A stretch of DNA of 40,611 nucleotides from positions 1-40,611 of the forward strand of contig MKUL01000064.1 of NCBI GenBank assembly GCA_001897795.1, written 5' to 3'. The notes beneath the pieces are model-generated. The model was not told where the DNA came from. It searched no databases and saw only the letters and a list, made by a program, of their open reading frames with translations. Made by a program: the position numbers and the translations under genes. Numbering within the stretch: the first letter of the stretch is position 1; each line of letters opens with the position of its first letter. The DNA comes from Alphaproteobacteria bacterium 41-28. Its GTDB lineage: Bacteria; Pseudomonadota; Alphaproteobacteria; UBA9655. Positions 8,099-17,752 of the stretch are shown one piece after another.

Positions 8099-9919
8099 AT
8101 GAACGTGTTTAACTCTATTTTATTAAGTGCACTCATCTATTATCCTTCCTCCCTTCACGCTGAAATTTCCTCCTCTCCAACGCAACCAACTCATGGAATT
8201 TCTGTATATGGGGATTTAAAATATCCCGCTGGGTTTACCCATTTTGATTATGCCAATCCGAATGCCCCCAAAGGAGGGGAGGTAAAGGCCGCGGGTTTAG
8301 GAAGTTTTGATAACTTTAATCCTTTTATTATTAAGGGAAACCCAGCGGCTGGAGCTGCAGGACTACATTGCACTCTTCTGGCCCAAGCCGATGATGAGCC
8401 TTTCTCACTCTATGCCTACTTGGCCGAAAAAGTTGAATTGGCCCCTGATCGAAAAAGCGTAACTTTTACCTTGAATAAAAATGCTAAGTTCTCTGATGGG
8501 ACACCTGTGACAGTAGATGATGTTATATTTTCTTTTAATACCTTGATCAAAAAAGCTATGCCCATATTTGCTCAATATTACAAAGATGTTAAAAAGGTTG
8601 AAAAAGTGGGGCCTGATCAAGTTCGGTTTGTCTTTTCAACAGATCAAAACCGTGAGCTGCCGGCGATTTTAGGACAACTTTATGTGTTTTCAGAAGCGTA
8701 CTACACAAAACATGATTTTGAAAAAGCAGATTTAACGCCACCGGTCGGATGCGGCCCTTATAAAATCGCAAGTTTAAAGGCAGGGCAAACGGTTAACTAT
8801 GAGCGAATCCCTGGATGGTGGGGAGAAAACCTTCCTTCTCAGAAAGGGGAAAACAACTTCGATATTGCCTATGTATACTATCGGGATCAAAACGTCCTTT
8901 TTGAGGCTTTCAAAAGTGGAGATCATGATTTCCGTTTGGAAAACATAGCCAAAAATTGGGTGACGGGATATAATATTCCTGCCGTAAAAGAGGGCAAAAT
9001 TATCAAGGGAGAGTTTCCGAATAAGATGCCCCAAGGCATGCAGATGTCTGTCTTTAATACACGCAAACCCATTTTTAAGGATCGGAAAGTCAGGGAAGCC
9101 TTGGCAAAAGCATTTGACTTTGAATGGGCGAATAAAAACCTTTTCTATAACTTTTATACACGGAGCTTGAGCTATTATAGTAACTCCCCCATGGCGTCTT
9201 CGGGACTCCCCCAGGGGGAAGAGCTTAAAACCTTGGAGCCATTTAAAAACCAGCTTCCACCTGAGGTGTTTACTCAAGAATTTAAACTTCCAGTCACAAA
9301 TGCATCGGGAAATGATCGGAAGGTCTTAGCAGAAGCAGATAAACTTTTGAAAGAAGCGGGATGGATTGTGAAAAACGGAAAGAGGGTCAATGAAAAGACG
9401 GGAGAGCCCTTTACGTTTGAGTTCTTGTTGGATGATCCAGGTTATGAACGTATCGCGCTTGCCTTACAACGTAATCTCGCTGCATTAGGGATTGCAATGA
9501 CAACCCGGACAGTCACACCCTCTGAGTATATTCAAAGGGTTGGAAACTTCAATTACGATATGATTATGGCCATTATTCCTGAGACAGAAACACCTGGCAA
9601 TGAGCAACGGGAATTTTGGTCCTCGAAGTATGCTGACCTGAGAGATGGGCGAAATTATGCTGGAGTTAAAGATCCAGTCGTAGATAAACTTGTGGAGCTG
9701 ATTATTAGTTCTCCTGACCGACCCACTTTGGAAGCTCGGGTCCACGCTTTAGATCGGGTTTTACTATGGGGGTATTATGGTATTCCCGGATGGCATGGCA
9801 AAAAAAGCCGTATTGCCTATTGGAATAAGTTTGGTCAGCCTGCAAAGAAGCCTAAAGATGGAATTGGGTTGAGTACATGGTGGGTGGATCCTGCATTAGA
9901 GAAGAAACTGAATAAATAA
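8099..9919 (+). CDS. yejA: Peptide ABC transporter substrate-binding protein, YejA-like (copy 1)
   Basis: This periplasmic family 5 solute-binding protein of 606 residues captures oligopeptides for the YejBEF importer; in Escherichia coli this system takes up microcin C. I place the start at 8099 because CAGGAG lies ten bases upstream and the product begins with a clean signal peptide (MNVFNSILLS..., cleavage after LHA). A TTG at 8057 would add 14 charged residues. Family landmarks are YGDLKYPAGFTHFDYANPNAPKGG near the mature N-terminus, DGTPVTVDDVIFSFNTL, GCGPYKIASLKAG and LLWGYYGIPGWHG near the C-terminus. It is followed after 42 bases by a close paralogue. Confidence 0.93.
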   Translation: MNVFNSILLSALIYYPSSLHAEISSSPTQPTHGISVYGDLKYPAGFTHFDYANPNAPKGGEVKAAGLGSFDNFNPFIIKGNPAAGAAGLHCTLLAQADDEPFSLYAYLAEKVELAPDRKSVTFTLNKNAKFSDGTPVTVDDVIFSFNTLIKKAMPIFAQYYKDVKKVEKVGPDQVRFVFSTDQNRELPAILGQLYVFSEAYYTKHDFEKADLTPPVGCGPYKIASLKAGQTVNYERIPGWWGENLPSQKGENNFDIAYVYYRDQNVLFEAFKSGDHDFRLENIAKNWVTGYNIPAVKEGKIIKGEFPNKMPQGMQMSVFNTRKPIFKDRKVREALAKAFDFEWANKNLFYNFYTRSLSYYSNSPMASSGLPQGEELKTLEPFKNQLPPEVFTQEFKLPVTNASGNDRKVLAEADKLLKEAGWIVKNGKRVNEKTGEPFTFEFLLDDPGYERIALALQRNLAALGIAMTTRTVTPSEYIQRVGNFNYDMIMAIIPETETPGNEQREFWSSKYADLRDGRNYAGVKDPVVDKLVELIISSPDRPTLEARVHALDRVLLWGYYGIPGWHGKKSRIAYWNKFGQPAKKPKDGIGLSTWWVDPALEKKLNK

Positions 9920-9961
9920 GATGGGGCTACCTTTCCTTCAAGGTACAAGGAGAATAAAAAT

Positions 9962-11773
9962 ATGAAGCTATTTCGTTTTTTCTTAAGCCTGATTAGTATT
10001 TTACCACTCCATGCTGAAACGTATGCTACATCATCCTCTCCGACCCATGGAATTGCCGTATGCGGTGATTTAAAATATCCTGATGGCTTTACCCATTTTG
10101 AGTATGTAAACCCAAATGCTCCCAAAGGGGGACTCGTAAAATTGGCCCATTTTGGGAGTTTTGATACCTTTAATCCATACATTATTAAGGGGAATGCCGC
10201 TATTGGGACTGACATGCTTCACTGTACTCTTCTCACTACGGCTGAGGATGAGCCGTTATCAACCTATGCCTATTTGGCGAAAAAAGTTGAAGTCGCTCCT
10301 GATAGAAAGAGCGTGACATTTACATTGAATAGCAACGCTAAGTTTTCTAACGGGACGCCTGTAACTGTGGAGGATGTCATTTTTTCATTCAACACACTTA
10401 TAAAAAAAGGAAGTCCGATGTTTGCTCATTACTACAAAGATGTTAAAGGTGTTGAGAAGGTAGGACTTGATCAAGTGCGGTTTGTTTTTTCAACAGATCA
10501 AAACCGTGAACTCGCTGCTATTTTAGGGCAACTTCCTGTATTTTCTAAAGCTCATTATACTGAACATGCTTTTGAAAAAGCCGATCTTACCCCTCCTATT
10601 GGGTGTGGACCTTATAAAATTGCAAGTTTCAAGGCGGGACAATTAGTCAACTATGAACGAATCCCCGAGTGGTGGGGGGAGACTGTGCCCTCTAAGAAAG
10701 GTCAAAATAACTTCGATATCACTTATGTGTATTATCGGGATCAAGATGTCCTTTTCGAAGCTTTTAAGGGTGGTGATCATGATTTTCGAACGGAAAATAT
10801 TGCCAAGAATTGGGCGATTGGATATGATATCCCAGCCGTAAGAGAAAGTAAGTTGATCAAAGCTGAATCTCCAAATACTTTACCACAAGGTATACAGTTA
10901 TATGTCTTTAATACACGTAAACCTATTTTCCAGGATCGGAAGGTTAGGGAAGCTCTTGCTAAAGCTTTTGATTTTGAATGGACGAATAAAAACCTTTTCC
11001 ACAACGCTTATACACGGAGCTTGAGCTACTTTAGCAACTCTCCAATGGCATCGTCTGGACTTCCTCAAGGAGAAGAGCTCAAAATTTTAGAGCCCTTCAA
11101 AAGTCAACTTCCAGCTGAAGTGTTTACACAAGAATTCAAACTTCCCATCACAAACGCATCAGGGAATAACAGGAAAATCCTGACAGAGGCAGATAAACTT
11201 TTGAAAGAAGCCGGATGGAGCATTAAAGATGGAAAGAGAGTCAATGAAAGGACGGGAGAGCCTTTTACTTTCGAACTCTTAATAGCAGATCCCGGTTACG
11301 AACGTATTGCACTTGTTTTGCAGAGGAACCTCGCCCCCTTAGGAATTAAAGTGGCTATCCGAACCGTGACACCTTCTGAATATATTCAGAGGGCTGGAGA
11401 CTATAATTACGATATGATTATCGACCTTATTTCTCAATCAGAATCACCTGGTAATGAGCAAAGGGAATTTTGGGGGTCTCATTTTGCAGATGTAAGGAAT
11501 GGACGCAACTCTGCTGGTATTAAAGATCCTGTTGTGGATCAGCTTACTGAACTTGTTGTCACTTCACCTGACAGGCCTACTTTGGAAGCACGTGTGCGAG
11601 CGTTGGATCGCGTTTTACTCTGGGGCTATTACGGAATTCCGGGTTGGCATAGTAAACAGATCCGTGTGGTTTATTGGAATAAATTTGGGCAACCTGAGAA
11701 GAAACCTAAGGACGGAGTCGGATTCAATACCTGGTGGGTGGATGCTTCGTTAGAGAAAAAGCTGTATAGATAA
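9962..11773 (+). CDS. yejA: Peptide ABC transporter substrate-binding protein, YejA-like (copy 2)
   Basis: This 603-residue tandem paralogue of the preceding gene is collinear over its whole length and roughly three-quarters identical by eye. The signal peptide is MKLFRFFLSLISILPLHA, and AAGGAG lies ten bases before the ATG. The same landmarks are present (GCGPYKIASFKAG, LLWGYYGIPGWHS). Differences cluster in stretches such as TLLTTAEDEPLSTYAY and the DLISQSESPGNEQ region, so the two may bind different peptides. DNA divergence at many third positions shows that the duplication is not recent. A palindromic element of about 200 bases separates it from yejB. Confidence 0.93.
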   Translation: MKLFRFFLSLISILPLHAETYATSSSPTHGIAVCGDLKYPDGFTHFEYVNPNAPKGGLVKLAHFGSFDTFNPYIIKGNAAIGTDMLHCTLLTTAEDEPLSTYAYLAKKVEVAPDRKSVTFTLNSNAKFSNGTPVTVEDVIFSFNTLIKKGSPMFAHYYKDVKGVEKVGLDQVRFVFSTDQNRELAAILGQLPVFSKAHYTEHAFEKADLTPPIGCGPYKIASFKAGQLVNYERIPEWWGETVPSKKGQNNFDITYVYYRDQDVLFEAFKGGDHDFRTENIAKNWAIGYDIPAVRESKLIKAESPNTLPQGIQLYVFNTRKPIFQDRKVREALAKAFDFEWTNKNLFHNAYTRSLSYFSNSPMASSGLPQGEELKILEPFKSQLPAEVFTQEFKLPITNASGNNRKILTEADKLLKEAGWSIKDGKRVNERTGEPFTFELLIADPGYERIALVLQRNLAPLGIKVAIRTVTPSEYIQRAGDYNYDMIIDLISQSESPGNEQREFWGSHFADVRNGRNSAGIKDPVVDQLTELVVTSPDRPTLEARVRALDRVLLWGYYGIPGWHSKQIRVVYWNKFGQPEKKPKDGVGFNTWWVDASLEKKLYR

Positions 11774-11798
11774 GATGCAGAATTTAATTAAAAACATA

Positions 11799-11994
11799 GC
11801 GTCATCCCGGAATTTAGAAAATCTAAGCGGCCCCTTTTTAGGGGACGCTGTAGATTTTCTTAATATCCGGGACCTAGGAATGTATTTTATTTCTTTCAAA
11901 AAGATCCCTGGGTCCCGGGTATTAAAAAGCCCTAATCCCTCTATCTTGGCTATAGCCAAGATCTCGGGAAAGGTTTTTAAATCCCGGGATGACG
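11799..11994. repeat. Palindromic element GTCATCCCGG...CCGGGATGAC inside the yej operon
   Basis: The element is bounded by inverted ends, GCGTCATCCCGG (11799-11810) and CCCGGGATGACG (11983-11994). Internally it has AGAAAATCTA against TAGATTTTCT flanking CCCCTTTTTAGGGG, GGGACCTAGG, GGGTCCCGGG and the palindrome TTGGCTATAGCCAA (11945-11958). Elements with this end sequence are widespread intergenic repeats in obligate intracellular alphaproteobacteria. It carries an 80-codon open frame that I consider fortuitous. It occupies nearly the whole yejA2-yejB gap, so it may affect expression of the downstream permease genes. Confidence 0.8.
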
Positions 11995-12013
11995 AATCGG
12001 GAGAGTGCAAAAA

Positions 12014-13120
12014 ATGATCTCCTACCTTCTCAGACGTCTGCTTCTCATCATTCCAACTCTTTTTGGTATTTTGGTCATTAACTTTATCATTATCCAAGCA
12101 GCCCCTGGCGGGCCTGTGGAACAAATGATTGCTAAAATCCGCGGAAGCAATGTTGATGCAACGGCCCGCCTTACCGGTGCAGGAGCTGAGGCAACCCATG
12201 GTATGGAGCAGTTTGGTGAGTCCCATGGTTTTGAATCTAAATATCGTGGCGCCCAGGGTCTTGACCCTGAATTCATTAAAAAGCTTGAGAAGATGTTCGG
12301 GTTTGACAAACCTCCCCTTGAGCGTTTTTTACTCATGGTGAAAAATTATCTGACATTTAATTTTGGAGATAGCTATTTTAAGGATCGTTCGGTTATTGGG
12401 CTTATCATTGAAAAAATGCCCGTTTCTATCAGTATTGGACTTTGGACAACACTTTTTGTGTATTTGATTTCAATTCCCCTCGGGATTCGAAAAGCGGTCC
12501 GAGATGGGTCGCCATTTGATATTTGGACAAGCGCCGTTGTGATTGTAGGCTATGCAATCCCTGGATTTTTATTTGCAATCCTTCTTATCGTTCTTTTTGC
12601 AGGCGGGAGCTTCTGGTCAATCTTTCCTTTAAGGGGGCTTGTATCAGACAACTGGCATCAGTTGAGCTTAATAGATAAAGTGCTCGATTATTTATGGCAT
12701 ATGGTCTTGCCCATCACCGCTCTCGTCATTAGCGGATTTGCAAGTTTGACTCTGCTGACGAAAAACTCTTTTTTGGAGGAAATTAACAAGCAATACGTGG
12801 TAACGGCACGTGCTAAGGGATTAACGGAACGGCGTGTTCTCTTTGGCCATGTCTTTCGGAATGCCATGTTGATTGTGGTTGCAGGAATGCCAGCTGCCCT
12901 CATCCACATTTTCTTTGCAGGATCTCTTCTGATTGAAGTGATCTTTTCTTTAGATGGTTTAGGACTTTTAGGATTTGAATCAGCTATTGGGCGGGATTAC
13001 CCTGTGGTATTTGGAACCTTGTATATTTTTACGCTCCTTGGGCTTTTGCTTCATATCATTGGAGACTTGACCTATACCTTTATCGACCCGCGTATTGATT
13101 TTGAGAGAAGGATGGGTTGA
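12014..13120 (+). CDS. yejB: Peptide ABC transporter permease YejB
   Basis: This 368-residue inner-membrane permease belongs to the binding-protein-dependent transport family. It opens with the conserved [16 protein letters not shown] first transmembrane helix and APGGPVEQ. A periplasmic loop with FDKPPLERF follows, then a permease core with the EAA-type loop ([23 protein letters not shown]) and a DPRIDFERR tail, all typical of YejB. I prefer ATG 12014 over the GTG at 12005 because GGGAG at 11999-12003 is correctly spaced for the ATG. This ribosome binding site sits immediately outside the palindromic element. yejB overlaps yejE by one base, indicating translational coupling. Confidence 0.94.
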   Translation: MISYLLRRLLLIIPTLFGILVINFIIIQAAPGGPVEQMIAKIRGSNVDATARLTGAGAEATHGMEQFGESHGFESKYRGAQGLDPEFIKKLEKMFGFDKPPLERFLLMVKNYLTFNFGDSYFKDRSVIGLIIEKMPVSISIGLWTTLFVYLISIPLGIRKAVRDGSPFDIWTSAVVIVGYAIPGFLFAILLIVLFAGGSFWSIFPLRGLVSDNWHQLSLIDKVLDYLWHMVLPITALVISGFASLTLLTKNSFLEEINKQYVVTARAKGLTERRVLFGHVFRNAMLIVVAGMPAALIHIFFAGSLLIEVIFSLDGLGLLGFESAIGRDYPVVFGTLYIFTLLGLLLHIIGDLTYTFIDPRIDFERRMG

Positions 13121-14145
13121 TGGCTTTTACTCCTTTAACGCAGAGACGTCTTTCTCAATTTAAGGCAAACAAAAGGGGCTATTATTCTTTCTGGATTTTC
13201 TTGATTCTATTTTTTGTCACTCTCTTTGCAGAATTCATTGCAAATGATAAGCCTCTCCTCATCAAATATGATGACCATTACTATTTTCCCATTTTTAAAG
13301 AATATCCTGAAACAACCTTTGGTGGAGAATTTGAGACAGAAGCCAATTATCGAGATTCTTTTGTTCGAGACTTGATTGATAAAAAGGGATGGATGATTTG
13401 GCCTTTGATTCCTTATAGTTATAACACAGTGAATTATGATTTGCCCGTTCCGGTCCCTGCACCGCCTTCAAGAGAAAACTGGCTTGGAACGGACGACCAG
13501 GGACGAGACGTACTCGCGCGGCTGATTTATGGATTTCGTATTTCTGTGTTGTTCGGTTTGACTTTGACTCTTTTTAGCTCCTTGGTGGGCGTGGCGGCAG
13601 GGGCAGTTCAGGGATATTTTGGCGGGCTTACCGACCTTTTCTTCCAAAGGTTTATCGAAATTTGGTCGGGGATGCCTGTCTTGTATCTGTTGATCATTTT
13701 GGCAAGTGTCGTACAACCCAATTTTTGGTGGCTTTTAGGCTTAATGCTTCTTTTTAGTTGGATGGCCTTGGTTCCTGTGGTTCGAGCCGAGTTTTTACGA
13801 GCCCGTAACTTGGATTACGTCAAGGCTGCTCGGGCGTTGGGGCTTTCGACACCCCGAATTATTTATCGACATGTCCTTCCGAATGCCATGGTTGCAACAC
13901 TAACCTTTATGCCCTTTATCCTCAATGGATCCATTACAACTCTCACATCTCTTGACTTTTTAGGCTTTGGACTCCCCCTTGGCTCACCTTCTCTTGGTGA
14001 GATGTTAAACCAAGGAAAAAATAATTTACAAGCTCCCTGGCTTGGAATAACGACCTTTGTGGTCCTTGCTGTGATGCTGACACTTTTGATTTTTATTGGG
14101 GAAGCTGTGCGGGACTCTTTTGATCCTCGGAAGACAAATCAATGA
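13120..14145 (+). CDS. yejE: Peptide ABC transporter permease YejE
   Basis: This 341-residue partner permease has an N-terminal transmembrane helix (about 23-40), then a long periplasmic segment containing NYDLPVPVPAPPS and the conserved NWLGTDDQGRDVLARLIYGFRIS. The core has the EAA loop YVKAARALGLSTPRIIYRHVLPNA and ends GEAVRDSFDPR. The ATG at 13120 overlaps the yejB stop (TGATG); an upstream TTG at 13117 adds one residue. It overlaps yejF by ATGA. Length and loops match YejE, whose N-terminal extension distinguishes it from OppC/DppC. Confidence 0.94.
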   Translation: MAFTPLTQRRLSQFKANKRGYYSFWIFLILFFVTLFAEFIANDKPLLIKYDDHYYFPIFKEYPETTFGGEFETEANYRDSFVRDLIDKKGWMIWPLIPYSYNTVNYDLPVPVPAPPSRENWLGTDDQGRDVLARLIYGFRISVLFGLTLTLFSSLVGVAAGAVQGYFGGLTDLFFQRFIEIWSGMPVLYLLIILASVVQPNFWWLLGLMLLFSWMALVPVVRAEFLRARNLDYVKAARALGLSTPRIIYRHVLPNAMVATLTFMPFILNGSITTLTSLDFLGFGLPLGSPSLGEMLNQGKNNLQAPWLGITTFVVLAVMLTLLIFIGEAVRDSFDPRKTNQ

Positions 14146-15749
14146 CGAAGCCTTTACTCTCCGTTGAAAATTTAAGTGTTCACTTTCGCCAGGGAGATCA
14201 TATTATTCAGGCTGTAAAGTCTGTTTCCTTTACGCTTAATCCACACGAAACAGTCGCTATCGTAGGTGAAAGTGGATCGGGGAAGTCAGTAACAGCTCTT
14301 TCGATTCTTCAGCTTTTACCTTATCCCAAAGCCTCTCATCCCGGAGGACATATTTATTTTCATAATCACGATTTGGTTGGAGCTGGAGAGGATTATCTTC
14401 GCACCATTCGTGGCAACAAAATTTCTATGATTTTTCAAGAGCCCATGACGTCCCTCAATCCCCTTCACAATGTTGAACGGCAAATTAGTGAGGTCCTCCA
14501 AATTCATAAACGCCTTACGGGCAAACCAGCACGGAAGCGTTGCATCGAACTTCTTGAGATGGCAGGGTTTAAGGATGGAGAATCCCGCCTTCAAGCCTAC
14601 CCTCACCAGCTTTCTGGAGGACAACGTCAGCGGGTGATGATTGCCATGGCTCTTGCTTGCGAGCCCCAAATCCTGATTGCGGATGAACCTACAACAGCGC
14701 TTGATGTTACCATTCAAGCAAAATTATTGGATCTTTTGAAAGATCTTCAGCATAAGCTTGGTATGGCGATGCTGTTGATTACCCATGATTTAGGGATTGT
14801 CCGTAAAATGGCCGATCGCATTGTGGTGATGAAAGACGGCGAAATGGTGGAGGAGGGGGGAACAGATACTATCTTTGCCCATCCTAAATCACCCTATACA
14901 CGCCATCTCATCAATTCTTTTCCAAAGGGAGAGGCCGTACCTGCATCCTCTGAGGCTCCACTCATTCTTAAAACCGAGCATGTGAAGGTAGATTTCGATA
15001 TTCGAGAAGGTCTTCTTCGTCGAAAAGTGGGCGCTATTCATGCCGTCGATGATGTAAGCATCAGGTTAAAAGAGGGACATACTCTTGGGGTCGTGGGAGA
15101 GAGTGGGTCAGGAAAAACAACCCTTGCTATGGCTCTCTTGCGTCTCGAAAAAAGTCAAGGGACCATTTGGTTTGCAGGGCAAGAGATCCAAGATTTTTCT
15201 CGAAAACATATGCGACCTTTAAGGCGGGAAATGCAAGTTGTCTTTCAAGATCCCTTTAGCTCCTTAAGTCCTCGGATGAGCGTGGGGCAAATTGTCGCTG
15301 AAGGCCTTGAGATTCATGGAATTGGCAAAACACCTAAGGAACGGGATCTCCTCGTTATTCAGGCTTTGATGGAAGTCGGCCTTGATCCAGAAGCAAGACA
15401 TCGCTACCCCCATGAGTTTTCAGGTGGGCAGCGTCAACGCGTCGCCATTGCGCGGGCTATCGTCCTAAAGCCTAAGCTTGTGGTGCTGGATGAGCCCACC
15501 TCAGCCCTTGATCGATCTGTCCAAGTCGATGTGATTGATTTGCTCCGAAAACTTCAGTTAACCCATAAGTTGGCCTATCTTTTTATTAGTCATGATTTAG
15601 CGGTTGTTCGCGCCATCAGCCATGACGTTCTTGTTATGAAAAAAGGAAAAATCGTGGAGCGTGGTTCGGCCGAATCCATATTCACATCCCCCCAAGAACC
15701 TTATACGAAGGCATTGATTAAAGCTTCCTTTGATTTGAAAATGGGGTGA
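14142..15749 (+). CDS. yejF: Peptide ABC transporter ATPase YejF (two nucleotide-binding domains)
   Basis: This 535-residue protein fuses two ABC ATPase domains that power YejBE. The first half has Walker A GESGSGKS at 42-49, signature LSGGQRQR from 157 and Walker B ILIADEPTTALD. The second has Walker A GESGSGKT at 319-326, signature FSGGQRQR and LVVLDEPTSALD, with switch histidines in LLITHDLG and LFISHDLA. All catalytic motifs are intact in both halves, as in functional YejF. It is the last gene of the operon; the start overlaps the yejE stop (ATGA). Confidence 0.95.
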   Translation: MTKPLLSVENLSVHFRQGDHIIQAVKSVSFTLNPHETVAIVGESGSGKSVTALSILQLLPYPKASHPGGHIYFHNHDLVGAGEDYLRTIRGNKISMIFQEPMTSLNPLHNVERQISEVLQIHKRLTGKPARKRCIELLEMAGFKDGESRLQAYPHQLSGGQRQRVMIAMALACEPQILIADEPTTALDVTIQAKLLDLLKDLQHKLGMAMLLITHDLGIVRKMADRIVVMKDGEMVEEGGTDTIFAHPKSPYTRHLINSFPKGEAVPASSEAPLILKTEHVKVDFDIREGLLRRKVGAIHAVDDVSIRLKEGHTLGVVGESGSGKTTLAMALLRLEKSQGTIWFAGQEIQDFSRKHMRPLRREMQVVFQDPFSSLSPRMSVGQIVAEGLEIHGIGKTPKERDLLVIQALMEVGLDPEARHRYPHEFSGGQRQRVAIARAIVLKPKLVVLDEPTSALDRSVQVDVIDLLRKLQLTHKLAYLFISHDLAVVRAISHDVLVMKKGKIVERGSAESIFTSPQEPYTKALIKASFDLKMG

Positions 15750-15842
15750 GAGTGAGATCGTCTGAAAGAAAAGGATTGCAAATAATTTTGCTGCACTTAT
15801 ATGTAATATTATTAATCTAAATTTTTGTGAAGGAATTATTTA

Positions 15843-16607
15843 ATGAAATATTTTTCATATTTACTTATAGCGACTCTGAACTTAAGTCTTTCTCCTCTCC
15901 AGGCGGGCTTGGATGATGATTTTGAAGGGAATATATTAGTTATTGGAGGATACAAGAATAAACCGGGTCGATTATCTATTAACATTGATGATAGTGGAGA
16001 TATTAAGGGAAGTGGCTGGAATCACAAGTTAATCCAAGAGCTTACACCTAAAAAATATGAGACTGCGGTATTTGAACATGTTGGAAAGGGGTTAATTGAA
16101 TATGATGTTGTTTTGGGTAAGGCAAACGAAGATACTGCGACTCGAGAACTAGCAGAAGCCTATTATAAGGTCTTAAAACCTGGAGGTAAGATCGAGCTAT
16201 TAAGTTTTGCCGTTTTTTACAATGGTAGTGATGATACAGCGTGGTCTCTCCGAGCTATGCATGAAAATGATTTGAAATTTACCTATGATTCTAAAAGAAA
16301 GATGCTTAATCTTGTATATAATAGTGAGAACAAATACAAAATCCCAGAGCATACATACATGAAAATGTTTAAAGAACATGCTAATAATTTTAATAACGAC
16401 ATGTCCATTAATGGTTCTGTTTTCCTGTTAGACTATGCAGGATTCCAAGATATTACTGTACAATTTGAGAAACCAAATATTATACCAGGAACTCTTTTTC
16501 TTGGGTCTCTCCATATTTCAGCGACAAAGCCTGCTCGTCCCGATAATGGCAATGCCACTTCAAAGAGTTCTGGCGAGAAAGAGTCTGAGATTCATACAGT
16601 TAACTAA
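15843..16607 (+). CDS. Secreted methyltransferase-like protein
   Basis: This 254-residue protein has a signal peptide (MKYFSYLLIATLNLSLSPLQA). The next residues, NILVIGGYKNKPGRLSINID (30-49), resemble motif I of class I SAM-dependent methyltransferases that read V-G-x-G...N-x-D. AYYKVLKPGGKIELLSF (about 106-122) matches the post-motif LKPGG strand, and DYAGFQDITV fits the AGF strand. The glycine loop is degenerate (GGYKNKPG), so SAM binding is uncertain. A signal peptide on such a fold is unusual and suggests an exported effector or a non-enzymatic derivative. GAAGGA precedes the ATG. Function unknown. Confidence 0.6.
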   Translation: MKYFSYLLIATLNLSLSPLQAGLDDDFEGNILVIGGYKNKPGRLSINIDDSGDIKGSGWNHKLIQELTPKKYETAVFEHVGKGLIEYDVVLGKANEDTATRELAEAYYKVLKPGGKIELLSFAVFYNGSDDTAWSLRAMHENDLKFTYDSKRKMLNLVYNSENKYKIPEHTYMKMFKEHANNFNNDMSINGSVFLLDYAGFQDITVQFEKPNIIPGTLFLGSLHISATKPARPDNGNATSKSSGEKESEIHTVN

Positions 16608-16905
16608 CCCGAGCTTTGAATAAGGAGCTAATTAATGCAAGCCGTCCGGAAATAGGGCTTGCTCCCTCTCGTTCCTCACTTGAAGGAGAGGGGCGAGAGG
16701 GATTGCATCAGCTGACAAGAATGGGTCTTTCCATAAGTGGGGTCAATGACTATATGTCATTCATGAACACACTTTCATTAATAGGAACCAAATGATTCAT
16801 GGTTGGGTTGTCATTGCGATCACACTGTCGCACGGGTGCTAAGACGGAGAAGGGATACAGAAAAAAGCCCAAACTATGAATCATGAGAGATATATTTAAT
16901 ATTTT
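16608..16905. repeat. Intergenic stretch with a CCCTCTCG...CGAGAGGG hairpin and a truB 5' fragment
   Basis: About 300 bases without a gene. A palindromic repeat at about 16652-16704 (AATAGGGCT, then CCCTCTCG...CGAGAGGG) recurs at about 17915-17969. At 16782-16811 is a 30-base copy of the sequence also present at 20641-20670, whose last 20 bases equal the first 20 of truB (from 21637). The remainder shows no coding signal. Confidence 0.75.
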
Positions 16906-17193
16906 TCAAATATTCTTTAACTCAAGATGAATCCTCTTCCCTAAAGCAACAGCAGCTTTTTCCAAACTTTTCAATGTGACACTTGTATTATTTGGATCGA
17001 GAAGACGATCAAAGGCGATGCGACTTGTATGCATGCGTCGAGCAGTTTCGGTTTTCGTAATGCTCTTTTCCTTCATAGCCTTTTCAAGTTCAAAAGAAAT
17101 AACTCTTTTTAGAGCGAGAGCTTCTGCTTCCACTAAAATATTTTCTTTTTCAAGAAACGTATTGAAATCTTCTCCAATATATTTATTTGTCAT
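16906..17193 (-). CDS. XRE-family antitoxin, HigA-like
   Basis: This 95-residue protein has a helix-turn-helix at about 42-72 (KSITKTETARRMHTSRIAFDRLL) and a preceding acidic/helical N-terminus. This form is common for antitoxins paired with Gp49/HigB-type toxins. It would neutralise the adjacent toxin and repress the operon. Its start lies inside the toxin's 3' end (11-base overlap), and the toxin-first order is the higBA arrangement. No insertion sequence is visible, but truB 5' fragments flank the area. Confidence 0.85.
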   Translation of the reverse strand: MTNKYIGEDFNTFLEKENILVEAEALALKRVISFELEKAMKEKSITKTETARRMHTSRIAFDRLLDPNNTSVTLKSLEKAAVALGKRIHLELKNI

Positions 17194-17542
17194 TTTTCAA
17201 ACTCCTTAATCGTTTTTTAGCTAAATCTAAATCGATGTCTGATATTTTTTGTGTTTTTTTAAAGAAAGCATGCAATAAAATCATTTCTCTCTTATGCAAA
17301 GTAAAAATAACTCTTGCAGTTTTATTAGAACTCAAGTTAGAACGCACTTCATAGAGTCCTTCTCTTAGGGGTCGACAGATAGGCATTCCAACTGGCCAAC
17401 CAAATTCAACTGTTTTTATGTCTACTCCAATTATCTTTTTATCTTCTTTTGAGAGCTCTAAGAACCATTCTCTTACAGGTTCTCTTCCTGCTTTAGTTCT
17501 ATAGAACTTAACAGCAAGTATCTTCATATTTAAATGTATCAT
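17183..17542 (-). CDS. RelE/HigB-superfamily toxin (phage Gp49-like)
   Basis: This 119-residue protein shows the Gp49-like RelE-fold pattern: KFYRTKAGREPVREWFLEL at the N-terminus, RPLREGLYEVRSNLSSNKTARVIF in the centre and LLHAFFKKTQKISDIDLDLAKKR at the C-terminus. Members are ribosome-dependent mRNA interferases. The central Arg/Lys residues and the FFKKTQK segment are conserved, so it looks active. I use the ATG at 17542 (AAGGCG about ten bases upstream); an in-frame ATG at 17527 gives the common MKILAVKFYRT start and is nearly as good. It forms a toxin-antitoxin operon with the HigA-like gene. Confidence 0.85.
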   Translation of the reverse strand: MIHLNMKILAVKFYRTKAGREPVREWFLELSKEDKKIIGVDIKTVEFGWPVGMPICRPLREGLYEVRSNLSSNKTARVIFTLHKREMILLHAFFKKTQKISDIDLDLAKKRLRSLKNDK

Positions 17543-17752
17543 TTTTGGTACGCCTTGTCAATGTATTTTTAGTTTATGATTTTCTAGACAGGAATATGTT
17601 ATTTTAATTCAGTAGAAAAGACAAATTAGATAAAAATTTACTAAAATTGATTTGCAATCATCTTATTTCATCTGATACACTTAGCGTGACGCACAGATGC
17701 TAGAACACCCATGCGCCACTACCACAATAACCCTTACAGAAGGAGGATTATC

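Noticed and set aside
11775..12017. 80-codon frame between yejA2 and yejB
   Set aside because: It coincides with the palindromic element and has no ribosome site of its own; the translation has no resemblance to a known family.
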